NCBI GenBank assembly: GCA_044361535.1 | Contig: JBIKIQ010000006.1 | Span: 62,001 to 126,000 of the forward strand | Direction of reading: 5' to 3' | From: UBA952 sp044361535 | Lineage (GTDB): Bacteria > Bacteroidota > Bacteroidia > Flavobacteriales_D > Crocinitomicaceae | DNA: 64,000 nucleotides | Program-made: the position numbers and the translations under genes | Notes under the pieces: model-generated | Told to the model about the DNA's origin: nothing | The model's input: the letters and a program-made list of their open reading frames with translations, nothing else | The model's database searches: none | Part shown: in pieces, positions 26,101-32,530 of the stretch | Position numbering within the stretch: the first letter of the stretch is position 1 | Layout: every line of letters begins with the position of its first letter

Positions 26101-29057
26101 GTATTGTACCTATACTATTAACTACAGGCACATCACAAATTGTGGTAACTCCTACAGATGGTTTTTGTTCTGGAACGCCTGATACTTTCAACATCCTTGT
26201 TAAACCATTGCCTGACTTATTTTTATCACAGCTATATGACACCGTGTGTCACGGGCAATTAACCGATTTGATTTCATTTACCAGCTCAATGCCTGGAACA
26301 ACATTTACTTGGGTTGGTGACAACTACAATGGACTGAACCCAAATTCAGGTACGGGGGCGGTTTTGAATCCATATATTGGTGACAATCCTTTCCCAAGCG
26401 CATCTCCGGTAACCGATTCAATAATTGTAACCGCACAAAACAATGGCTGTTCTGGAGACTCAGATACGTTAACTATAACGGTAAATCCAAGTGCTCAAGT
26501 TACTACAAGTTTTACATCTTATTCATTCTGTTCCGGACAAACAATTAACATTTCTATTAATCCTTCGGTAGCTGGTACAACTGTAACATGGACTAGTAGT
26601 AACACACTACAAACGGGTGTGGATGATGGAAGCGGTTTAGTATTAAATGATGTTGCTGCAAATTCATCTGGTTCAAATCAAACAACCACTATTACCGTTA
26701 CTCCTATTTTTAATGGTTGTCCAGGACCTGCATATCAATTCACGATCACAATTAAGCCAATACCAACCGTTCTTCCTAGTCAAGATTTTATGTATTGCTC
26801 TAACGATTCGACTGTCTTGGTTGATTTTGATGGTTTATTTGAAGATTCTACTAATTTTATTTGGACCAATGATGAGGTTTCAATTGGAAATCCAAATCTT
26901 CCGATCTCAGACACAGGAGATATTGTACCATTTGAAACTTCAAATATAAGCGGAGCAGCGGCAACCCTTGTGATTGATACATTTATCGTTGTGCCTGAAT
27001 TAAATGGTTGTTTCGGTATTGCTGATACTTTTACCATTACAGTAAATCCAGTAACAACAGTTAACGTAAATGATTTTACTATTTGTTCCCAAGATTCGGT
27101 CAATGAAATCTGTTTTACAGGTTTAATACCAGGCGTCGTTTATAATTGGGAATTTGGAAATACTGGAATTGGTATGCCTTCCTTCAGCGGTGTTGATTGT
27201 ATTCCAGCATGGCTTGCAAATACAGGCTCTGATCCTGGATATGCGAATGTTGTTGTAACGCCAGTATTAAATGGCTGTCAAGGTATATCTGATACATTGA
27301 ATATCACTGTAGCGCCTATTCCTGTGATTACACCAACAGCGGGAGATGCATTTTGTCATAATGAAACAGTAAATGGTATCTACTTTAATGCAAATCCAAA
27401 TTCTAATTTCACATGGACAAATATTGGCGATAATATTGGATCTAATTTAGCGGGTATTGATTCTATTCCTTCATTTACAGCCGAAAATACGTTATCACCA
27501 GGAAATGACTTATGTGGGATTTATGCTGTTGTTCCTGTATACATAATGAATGGCCTTTCTTGTTCCGGATTAGCTGACACCTTCACTATTTGTGTGCATC
27601 CTCTCCCTACAGTTCAAGCAAATCCAGACACTACTCTTTGTATAAATCAATGTTTTGTTCCTTTAGCTACAGGGACAGCCTCTTTCTACCTGTGGGATAA
27701 TTCAGCAAACCAAGGATTACCGTACTGCCCTACACAAACCATTCAATTAACAGTAACAGGAACTGACACAAATTTTTGTCAAAATTCTGATTCAATGATC
27801 GTTAACTATTTACAAGAAACTCCACCTGTTGTAAATGCAGGACTTGATGACTCACTTTGTTTTGGAGAAACCTATGCTCTTTGTGCAACTGCTGATATAC
27901 CTAACGTAATTTTCCTATGGGATCCAAACTCCGTTGTTAATTGTACACCATTTACACCTCAAGCGACAAATACCTATATTGTTGCGGGTTACTCAGTTAA
28001 TGGGTGTGTTGAAAGAGATACAGTAACACTTGTTGTTCATCCTTTGCCTATTGTCACGATTACCACACCAGATTCAATATTATGCTTTGGGGAAACTGCT
28101 ATATTAACCGGAAATGGAGCTGTAAATTATCAATGGATAGATGGTCCATCAACTCAAACTTACACATTTGTACCGACAGAAACGGATGATTATACAGTTA
28201 TTGGATATGATCAATTTGGCTGTACTGACACAACTGATATTACAGTTGTTGTCAATCCACTACCTATTCCACTATTCTCAACGGATATGACTTATGGCGG
28301 GTGTTTACCTTTCTGTCCTACCTTAACAGATCAAACAGGAGTTAACGGAAACGGACCGGCAAGTGCGTCGGTAGTTTGGGAATTCAGTAATGGGACAATA
28401 TCCACTGAAATGGGAACAACTAATCCGTGTTTTGATAATTTTGGTTGTTATGACGTTACTTTAATTAGCACAACTGCTGAGGGATGTACCGATACTTTGG
28501 TACAACAAGATTATCTGTGTGTAAATCAAATTATTGCTTCATTCACCCCAGATGTAACTGAACAGTTAATTGGAGATCCTTGTTTTGAATTTACAAATAA
28601 TTCAGTCAATGCAACTTCATTTCAGTGGTTCTTTGGAGATGGTGAAGAAAGTGATTTTGTGAGCACCAATCATTGTTACGACTCAATCGGTTGTTATCAA
28701 GTGACATTGGTGGCATATACACAAGACGGATGTACGGATAGCATTGTGCAAGTTGTTTGCGTGAAAGATCAATTAATTATTTATGTTCCTAATGCATTCA
28801 CACCAGACGGAGATGGGCTTAACGAAGTCTTTTTGCCGATTTTAACTGCAGGGTATAAACCTGGATCTTATGAATTAAATATATACAACAGATGGGGTGA
28901 AAGAATTTTCAACACTCAGGATGAAAATATGGGTTGGGATGGTACTTATCTTGGAAACCTAGTTCAAATTGGAACATATACCTATACCATAAGGTTAAAA
29001 GACTCTATGAATAACAAGGTTTATACTTTTGATGGAAGAGTAAGTTTAATTAGGTAA
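17160..29057 (+). CDS. Giant multi-domain adhesin, T9SS type B (CHU_C)
   Basis: A single 3965-residue reading frame (roughly 400 kDa), rich in Thr, Ser and Asn. Order: signal peptide 1-22; many PKD/Ig modules to about 1230; nine 79-residue repeats at 1236-1935; a BIG2-like module at about 1940-2005; three modules with the pattern NAGxDxxxC and GGSATS (about 2090-2355); about twelve PKD-like units with paired cysteines (2356-3484); Ig modules; two PKD domains (about 3700-3870); and a CHU_C domain (3874-3965, with FTPDGDGLNE and NRWGERIF). It resembles SprB-type gliding adhesins in size and design, but SprB orthology is not shown. The frame is intact over 11.9 kb. No partner genes lie next to it. 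Confidence 0.88.
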   Translation: MKLRFLILLVAVILKSSAVFSQNANFSAADSSQCSGTLFTLIALNSSYPSSSYSWQITNPSNVTTTYSGNDTIFVVLTTPGLYDVRLTVTNGTIATVLNLDFLQVFSKPTIGFTANSVSTALTGCSPFLVNFNGSTSSPGSGASYSTVSFDYGDGNLTNVSNFATNQTFSHTYLNSSSANVTYKPKVNILNSSGCFDTLTLPSITVKPSPTLSSPINPNSICSGSTFNYIPTSTTAGCTFTWSRAANPAIQQAAASGTYPPSFSETLTLTPPGSSNASVTYVVTTTAPAPNSCSTQQNVLVTVKALPTVSITPSTLTICSGQTGTLTATGTPSGGTFAWSNSLGSGATASISSAGTYSVTYSNNGCAGSPSSATVTVSSPPTVALSVSETSGTTNNDGTICSGAVATITATPSAGGGTYSWSPVTSLFTNAACTAPYVAGTSVSIVYAKPNSTITYSLTYTLGCASAPVSAVVTVVNGPTNNYSASVVNACSAPVNTNFTSTSTAPSGSTITNTAWTFTGGTPNSGTGIGPISVTYSAANQSYGITLTTTASNGCSTASTYTNAITIGNGSAPSSTFSVTPSTSICVGTSLTFTYTGSGADSIRWDLGNGAVIWRAENVPLAYTYTTPGTYTVSMTPYTVVGNQLGCSGSVSTQIITVKGPKASFSTSTINCSNQFTRTFTNTTTGTTGLTTYAWSFPSGSPATANTFGPQTVTWASQGTYTVTLTASDPSTGCPPSSITATVNVNSNSGANFQAYNNNTSSRVVTTSVCLGSSLYFYNETPTPQYVVQSADNIRTQWDFNTNNGVVSMPAVIPNELKGPIEINIFSSTANLTGLSYTPGQYGIGMINQDNNGCRDTIIKPNYITVHGIVPNLNIADTLCVGQAVSPIDNSTAPMSSIASRTWNWGDGTANTTGNNASPSHTYANPGTYTITLTITDNSGLVPACSTVITKQVLVQKPTASFTVNRNYVCNNQSVVVSNNSTGFGLTNYNWSATNSTPATGTGSAFGTFTFNNQGSQTITLSVTDYLGCVDDTIIPISVFDVVAFATPSTTSFSCFAGTNGNPNVVSFTNLSTNNVNNTSAVWNFGNGQSSTVWQPSVTYTAAGTYNVTLTVSSLTGCQSTTNVGTITVGGPSATIDVVNANLTGCSCYNVNVNTSTSGTTSSILYFGTTGEAGLSVSSAPQTNSNSYCNTSNSPQTFTPYIFISNGSCFGPIYSTETITVNPVPNIPTITVTAPTCSSNGTATISNYVSTQIYTFSPAGPTVGAGGIISGLTAGTNYTVTSGNGLCTSSVSAIFSVSQQLITPATPTVTTAAATCSSSGTATISNYISSQSYVFNPTGPTVGAGGVISSITPGTSYTVTTNNGSCTSAASTPFSTATQLTTPPIPSINTTAATCSGNGTATISNYSSSLTYTFTPTGPTVGAGGAINSLTAGTNYTVTSSNTNCTSAQSLSFNVSTQLSTPTTPIITTTAASCSAAGTATISNYVGSQTYTFTPNGPSVNVSGVITGMTAGTNYTVTAGNGSCTSASSTPFSIAAQLTTPASPSVNTTAASCSAAGTATVSNYIASQSYTFIPAGPSVGAGGLISGLTAGTTYAVTTGNGLCTSAATNFSTNPVLGAPTTPTISTTSPTCSTSGTASISNYIVTQTYTFTPTGPTVGAGGVISLMTTGTSYTLTASNGSCTSSASATFSISAQLTTPVIPTISTTAASCTSNGTATISNYISTQTYTFNPSGPTVGAGGILANLLPSTNYTVTTSNSNCTSGSSAIFNINQQLTVPVTPAISTTASTCSSVGSATITNFIASQTYTFNPVGPSVSAGGIINSLTSGLNYTVTTNNGSCSSSASSSFSIAAQLITPPVPVISTTAPTCSANGTATISNYISTQTYAFNPAGPSVGVGGVLSGISFGTNYTVTTNNGSCTSNNSNNFSVSGQFSSPSITGTNSLCVNLTTTLAGSGTPAASNPWTSIHPLLATVNSSGVVTGISAGNATIQYTDNNGCTAQTTILINPANQISIGNDIIVCSTTSSTALSATISGLATTVSWSGGNNNFSPNQGLNTTYSFGSAPSPYYIYGQTVDPTNTCPPATDSLLVTINPVPIVNAGPDQVLCSNDTLSLSGTLGGSATSGTWTSNGNGSEEFLPNNTTLNGLFVPNQTGFFQITLTSNDPDGNGPCIAASDNFNITIDNAPTVNAGIDFVSCSNVSVSLSATFSGGASSVTWSGLGTFTTPSNTSTSFTPTSYATPSTITVTTDDPAGPCLAASDQVIVIYSMPATANAGADQTICQGSSVTLNGGFGGSATSAIWSTALGTPAGTFSNVNTMTSTWTPPSNFSGTAKLVLTTNDPAGPCGAITDTVNIIVTPLPSIILPLTSVCSGQSLNVILPNTPNYSYNWIATNNSNTTGESLTSQNSSLITDVIQNNSNPLSDQIVTYNLTITDNITTCINSNFTFSVTVYPTPIANTVNNQVVCFGSNTSIVSLTGGPNGTQFNWINLDQPLIPSLISGFNSIPSSSVVPGATADTAHIQITPSYNGCNGNPIIHNIVVLPQLAVTSIANDTLCSGELYNGVVFTGNAPGMSFTWSHTNTSLADNPLDFPGGPNAGNINPFITEPNITVLTAPFIDSSTITVTPSFAGCTNGIAATFKLFVKLTPNAVVNPASQTVCAGQSTQLVDFTGNLDGVTGLVYNWSHSNTSIGIGTPGFNDIPPFTGTNNTNIAQTSNFNVYPSYNGCVGDTTSFSITVSPRPVINPTPDQNICGNTAISAVNFASSNGISGSTFCWTNTQPIIGLAAADCGNILSVVTPDSILPIIDAEIVVTPTFNGCDGITDTFHIIVHPVPTVNPTSDQGGCAGTSTSAVTFSGSHANSVYDWTNTNGLAIGLSGPGLNTVPSFILAGISNTTVTSTFSVTPSLTTTYNGTTLTCGGIPDLFTIQAVDPIPDVYPTADLTYCAGDSLDFILFSGTFSNPTIDYEWSNNNIGTGIPTSGVDSIVPILLTTGTSQIVVTPTDGFCSGTPDTFNILVKPLPDLFLSQLYDTVCHGQLTDLISFTSSMPGTTFTWVGDNYNGLNPNSGTGAVLNPYIGDNPFPSASPVTDSIIVTAQNNGCSGDSDTLTITVNPSAQVTTSFTSYSFCSGQTINISINPSVAGTTVTWTSSNTLQTGVDDGSGLVLNDVAANSSGSNQTTTITVTPIFNGCPGPAYQFTITIKPIPTVLPSQDFMYCSNDSTVLVDFDGLFEDSTNFIWTNDEVSIGNPNLPISDTGDIVPFETSNISGAAATLVIDTFIVVPELNGCFGIADTFTITVNPVTTVNVNDFTICSQDSVNEICFTGLIPGVVYNWEFGNTGIGMPSFSGVDCIPAWLANTGSDPGYANVVVTPVLNGCQGISDTLNITVAPIPVITPTAGDAFCHNETVNGIYFNANPNSNFTWTNIGDNIGSNLAGIDSIPSFTAENTLSPGNDLCGIYAVVPVYIMNGLSCSGLADTFTICVHPLPTVQANPDTTLCINQCFVPLATGTASFYLWDNSANQGLPYCPTQTIQLTVTGTDTNFCQNSDSMIVNYLQETPPVVNAGLDDSLCFGETYALCATADIPNVIFLWDPNSVVNCTPFTPQATNTYIVAGYSVNGCVERDTVTLVVHPLPIVTITTPDSILCFGETAILTGNGAVNYQWIDGPSTQTYTFVPTETDDYTVIGYDQFGCTDTTDITVVVNPLPIPLFSTDMTYGGCLPFCPTLTDQTGVNGNGPASASVVWEFSNGTISTEMGTTNPCFDNFGCYDVTLISTTAEGCTDTLVQQDYLCVNQIIASFTPDVTEQLIGDPCFEFTNNSVNATSFQWFFGDGEESDFVSTNHCYDSIGCYQVTLVAYTQDGCTDSIVQVVCVKDQLIIYVPNAFTPDGDGLNEVFLPILTAGYKPGSYELNIYNRWGERIFNTQDENMGWDGTYLGNLVQIGTYTYTIRLKDSMNNKVYTFDGRVSLIR
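20865..22965 (+). repeat. Nine tandem 237-base (79-residue) repeats inside giant adhesin
   Basis: Nine consecutive units share the frame [TS]C-S-x-x-G-T-A-T-I-S-N-Y, then TFxPxGPTVGAGG, then TxYTVTxxNGxCTS. The first two unit starts are exactly 237 bases apart. Eight units are 78-79 residues and the last fades into the next module. At DNA level the units differ at many synonymous positions, so the array is old and not a recent expansion. Confidence 0.92.
24226..27609 (+). repeat. About twelve divergent PKD-like units of about 94 residues
   Basis: Successive units begin PxPxVxPxxDQxxCxG and contain WTNTNxxIGLxxxGxxxIPxF. They end in VTPxxNGCxGxxDTFxITVxP, so each holds one early and one late cysteine, a likely disulfide. 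Units are much more divergent than the nine 79-residue repeats upstream. Counted by eye. Confidence 0.75.
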
Positions 29058-29248
29058 CACTAAAATTCTTCGCAGACTAGATTTCTTTGTTATAATGTAT
29101 TGTTTATTATTCACATACTGATTTTTCTAAACGGTTTACACAAACCTAATTTCCTGGAATTATATTCAGTTCATAACATTTAATTCTTGATAAACTTCTT
29201 GAAATCGATGAAAATCTTTTGATTAATTAAATAATTTCGTAAACTGAT

Positions 29249-30139
29249 ATGAGCTCTGAAATTGAAAAATTTAGCCGTAAAGGGTTACGAACTAGTTATA
29301 TCTCAACAATAGTTGGTATTTCATTAGTGCTTTTTCTTATTGGATTAATATTAGGTGGGGTAATGGGAGTTAATGACTTCCAGAAACAAGCTAAAGAAAA
29401 TATTGTTGGAGACATTTTTTTTCAAGAAAATTTCAATGAGGCTGATATAAAACAGGTCGAGGTACAACTTAAGAAATGGACTGAATTTAGTTCTGTTCGA
29501 TACTTGTCGCCTGAAGCTGCTCTTGCCTCATTTTATGAAAATCAAGCTGATAAAAAAGAATTAAATGAGATTTTTGAAGGTGAAAACCCTTTACCGCCTT
29601 GTATTACCTTTTCTCCAAATCAAGAATTTGCTTCAAAGGAAGGTATGGGTCAAATAAAAAACAAATTATTAAAGTCTTTTCCTTCTCAAATTATTGAAGT
29701 AAGTTATAACGAATCAAACATAGAAAATATTAACCTTGGGTTTAAACAGTTTATATTTTTGGTCTTATTAATCGCATTAATTATGATTGTAATTGCCATT
29801 GCGATGATTAATAATACTATCAGGCTAGCTCTCTATTCTAAAAGATTTACAATTAAAACTATGCAGTTAGTAGGTGCTAAAAGCTCGTTTATTCGAAAGC
29901 CTTTTTTGGTCCAAGCCATATTGCAGGGAATAGTTTCAGCTCTCCTCGGATTGGCTCTTTTGACAACCTTATTTTATTCAGTTCAAAATTATTTTGATGA
30001 ACTTTCCATCACCTACTCTCCCAAATTATTCGTATTTTTGACATTGAGTCTAATTTCTTTAGGGGTAATTATAACGTTTGTTTCCACATGGATTGCGCTA
30101 AACAAATACCTCAAGATGAAAATCGACGACTTGTATTAA
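29249..30139 (+). CDS. ftsX: Cell division protein FtsX
   Basis: This 296-residue protein is the permease half of the FtsEX complex, which controls peptidoglycan hydrolases at the division site. The topology is typical: a short cytoplasmic N-terminus, a first membrane helix at about 20-42, a periplasmic domain at about 50-165 with the segment SVRYLSPEAAL, then three more helices (about 170-190, 220-245, 262-285). The central motif MQLVGAKSSFIRKPF is the conserved FtsX signature. ftsE is not adjacent. It leads a cluster with DUF3098, uppP and truB, with 3-12 bases between genes. Confidence 0.93.
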   Translation: MSSEIEKFSRKGLRTSYISTIVGISLVLFLIGLILGGVMGVNDFQKQAKENIVGDIFFQENFNEADIKQVEVQLKKWTEFSSVRYLSPEAALASFYENQADKKELNEIFEGENPLPPCITFSPNQEFASKEGMGQIKNKLLKSFPSQIIEVSYNESNIENINLGFKQFIFLVLLIALIMIVIAIAMINNTIRLALYSKRFTIKTMQLVGAKSSFIRKPFLVQAILQGIVSALLGLALLTTLFYSVQNYFDELSITYSPKLFVFLTLSLISLGVIITFVSTWIALNKYLKMKIDDLY

Positions 30140-30150
30140 ATTTTTAACCT

Positions 30151-30411
30151 ATGCGTTTTAATCACTTCGGATTTCAAAAAGAAAATTACAAAATACTATT
30201 CATTGGATTGGCCATAAATATAGTTGGTTTCATCTTGATGATTGGCGGAGCAACTGAAGATCCAAATGTGTTTAATGAAGATGAACTTTTCAGTAATACG
30301 CGTATTACAATCTCCCCTATTTTAATCCTTCTTGGTTATATAGTAATTCTTTATTCAATTATGAAAAAGCCTAAGAATAAAGAAGAACAAAACACGCCAG
30401 ACATAAAATAA
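30151..30411 (+). CDS. DUF3098 membrane protein
   Basis: This 86-residue protein has two membrane helices (about 15-32 and 53-70). The first is preceded by the conserved FGFQKENYK segment and followed by MIGGATEDPN. This is the DUF3098 pattern, a Bacteroidota family regularly placed between ftsX and uppP. The gene lies 11 bases after ftsX and 3 bases before uppP. Function is unknown; context suggests cell division or envelope assembly. Confidence 0.87.
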   Translation: MRFNHFGFQKENYKILFIGLAINIVGFILMIGGATEDPNVFNEDELFSNTRITISPILILLGYIVILYSIMKKPKNKEEQNTPDIK

Positions 30412-30414
30412 TTC

Positions 30415-31224
30415 ATGGATTTTCTCAAGGCAATTATCCTTGCAATTGTAGAAGGATTAACTGAGTTTTTACCTGTTTCATCCACAGCTCACATGATATT
30501 TACGAGTTCCTATTTTGGAATTCAAAGTGATGAATTTGTAAAAATGTTTCAAGTTTCAATTCAGTTTGGAGCTATCTTAGCGGTAGTAGTACTCTATTGG
30601 AAAAAGTTTCTCTCGGTCAACGCTTGGACTTTTTACCTTAAATTAGCCATAGCCGTTGTACCTGCATTAATTCTTGGTAAATTATTCGATGATAAAATTG
30701 AAGCGGTACTTGAAAAACCTATTCCCATTGCTTTAGTATTAATTATTGGTGGAATAATCTTATTGTTTATTGACAAACTGTTTCAACGACAAGTTATTGA
30801 AGAAGAAAAGGAAATAACCTTTAAAAAAGGGCTTATTATCGGGTTTTGGCAATGCTTGGCTATGATGCCAGGAACTAGTAGGGCTGCTGCTTCTATCATT
30901 GGTGGAATGCAGCAAGGGTTAACACGCAAATTAGCAGCTGAATTTAGTTTTTTTCTCGCCGTTCCAACGATGCTGGCCGTTACGACCTATTCAATATTTC
31001 TTAAGGATTGGAATTATTTAGGCAAAGAGCAAAAAGGATTTGAAATGATTTTTCAAGGTGATAACTTAGTACTTTTTGTAGTTGGAAATTTGGTGGCATT
31101 CGTCGTGGCGATTATTGCAATAAAATTTTTCATAGAGATCTTAAAAAAATTCGGGTTTAAGATTTGGGGCTGGTATCGAATTGTTTTAGGACTGGCTTTT
31201 CTTATTTATTTTTCACTTTTTTAA
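30415..31224 (+). CDS. uppP: Undecaprenyl-diphosphate phosphatase
   Basis: This 269-residue integral membrane enzyme of the BacA/UppP family dephosphorylates undecaprenyl diphosphate to recycle the lipid carrier for peptidoglycan and other surface polymers. The two catalytic blocks are visible: EGLTEFLPVSSTAH (residues about 13-26) and MMPGTSRAAASI (about 146-157). Multiple hydrophobic helices cover the length, and size is standard. It is third in the ftsX cluster; truB starts directly after its stop with no gap. Confidence 0.95.
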   Translation: MDFLKAIILAIVEGLTEFLPVSSTAHMIFTSSYFGIQSDEFVKMFQVSIQFGAILAVVVLYWKKFLSVNAWTFYLKLAIAVVPALILGKLFDDKIEAVLEKPIPIALVLIIGGIILLFIDKLFQRQVIEEEKEITFKKGLIIGFWQCLAMMPGTSRAAASIIGGMQQGLTRKLAAEFSFFLAVPTMLAVTTYSIFLKDWNYLGKEQKGFEMIFQGDNLVLFVVGNLVAFVVAIIAIKFFIEILKKFGFKIWGWYRIVLGLAFLIYFSLF

Positions 31225-31911
31225 ATGCAAGAATTTCTCGTAGGAAAAACTATTTTAGTTGACAAGCCTTATGGTTGGACATCATTTGATGTTGTAAACA
31301 AAATAAGATGGCATCTGAAAAAAAAATTAAATGTCAAAAAAATAAAAGTCGGTCACGCTGGTACACTTGATCCTTTAGCAACCGGATTATTAGTTATTTG
31401 CACGGGTAAAAACACCAAATTAATTGAGTCTATTATGCCCGGTCTTAAAACGTACACAGGAACTTTTTTAGTAGGCAAGACTACCCCCTCTTACGATTTA
31501 GAAACTGAATTTGATGCTAGCTTACCCACTGAACATATTACAACTGAATTGTTAGAATTAGCCAAGCAAAATTTGACGGGTAAAATAAATCAAATTCCGC
31601 CTATCTTTTCTGCCAAACAAATTGATGGAAAAAGAGCCTACGAAATAGCCAGAGCAGGGAAAGAAATACAAATGACTCCTGTAGCTGTCGAAATTCATGA
31701 ATTTGAAATAGAAACAAGTGCATTTCCAGAAGTTCATTTCAAAATAACCTGTTCTAAAGGCACTTATATTCGGAGCATCGCTCACGATTTTGGGAAACTA
31801 CTGCATTCTGGGGCTACTCTTATCTCTCTTCGTCGGACAAATTCTGGGGAATTTTCTGTAGAAGGCGCTCCTTCACCTGAAGAAATCATTAATCAAATAA
31901 TGGAAGGTTAA
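31225..31911 (+). CDS. truB: tRNA pseudouridine(55) synthase
   Basis: This 228-residue enzyme makes pseudouridine at position 55 in the T-loop of tRNA. The catalytic aspartate is D49 in GHAGTLDPLATG. Other family segments are VDKPYGWTSF, FSAKQIDGKRAYEIAR and CSKGTYIRSIAHDFG. The C-terminal PUA-like extension of longer TruB proteins is missing, as is usual in Bacteroidota. It abuts uppP and converges with the NlpC/P60 gene, only two bases between stops. Confidence 0.95.
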   Translation: MQEFLVGKTILVDKPYGWTSFDVVNKIRWHLKKKLNVKKIKVGHAGTLDPLATGLLVICTGKNTKLIESIMPGLKTYTGTFLVGKTTPSYDLETEFDASLPTEHITTELLELAKQNLTGKINQIPPIFSAKQIDGKRAYEIARAGKEIQMTPVAVEIHEFEIETSAFPEVHFKITCSKGTYIRSIAHDFGKLLHSGATLISLRRTNSGEFSVEGAPSPEEIINQIMEG

Positions 31912-31913
31912 GT

Positions 31914-32381
31914 TTATAACGTTCGTCTAGCTTTAATAAATCTTGGTACGTAATAACTGCTGTTATTAAAAATATCCATACGAACACTCTTTCCAGCAGC
32001 ATGAATGAACTCAATTTTACCATCCGTCACAGCAGTTACCATTCCTACGTGACCAATAGTTATACTTTGAACATTTCTTCCTTTAAAATACAATAAATCA
32101 CCAGGTTGTAATTCTGATAATGTGACATCATAACCAAATAAAGATTGATCTCCTGCTGTCCTTGCTAACGAATAACCAAACTCTTTAAATACATATTGAA
32201 TAAATCCCGAACAATCAAAACCGGTTGGTGAAGATCCCCCATAAACATAAGGAACTCCCAAAAATGATTTAGCAAAATCGATTACTTGATCTGCATTAGA
32301 TGGTTTTTTGTCAGACGTGTTTTTTTGTGCAAATGTCTGTGTGCAAGCAAAAAATATAAGAATAAGAAATAATCGTTTCAT
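31914..32381 (-). CDS. NlpC/P60 family cell-wall endopeptidase
   Basis: This 155-residue exported cysteine peptidase probably cleaves peptide cross-bridges in peptidoglycan. A signal peptide covers about 1-19 (ending TFAQ). The catalytic triad is C57 in FDCSGF, H111 in GHVGMV and H127 in FIHAAG. No SH3 or LysM targeting domain is present. ATG 32381 is chosen because the longer in-frame start would place a promoter-like box (32418-32425) inside or next to the coding part and would spoil the signal peptide. Confidence 0.92.
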   Translation of the reverse strand: MKRLFLILIFFACTQTFAQKNTSDKKPSNADQVIDFAKSFLGVPYVYGGSSPTGFDCSGFIQYVFKEFGYSLARTAGDQSLFGYDVTLSELQPGDLLYFKGRNVQSITIGHVGMVTAVTDGKIEFIHAAGKSVRMDIFNNSSYYVPRFIKARRTL

Positions 32382-32417
32382 AGTGAATAGTGATATTTTA
32401 GATCCTAATTCGGATGG

Positions 32418-32425
32418 CAAAAATA
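32418..32425 (-). promoter_or_regulatory. -7 box before NlpC/P60 gene
   Basis: On the minus strand TATTTTTG matches TAnnTTTG and is 36 bases upstream of ATG 32381. No TTG is properly spaced. Confidence 0.35.
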
Positions 32426-32530
32426 GACCCTAATTAGAAAGGAAAATGGTAAAAAATCATAAATCACACAAATTATTTTATGCGTGCATAATATTTTTTT
32501 GTGTATTTTAGCAATGAAAAAAGTAAGGTT

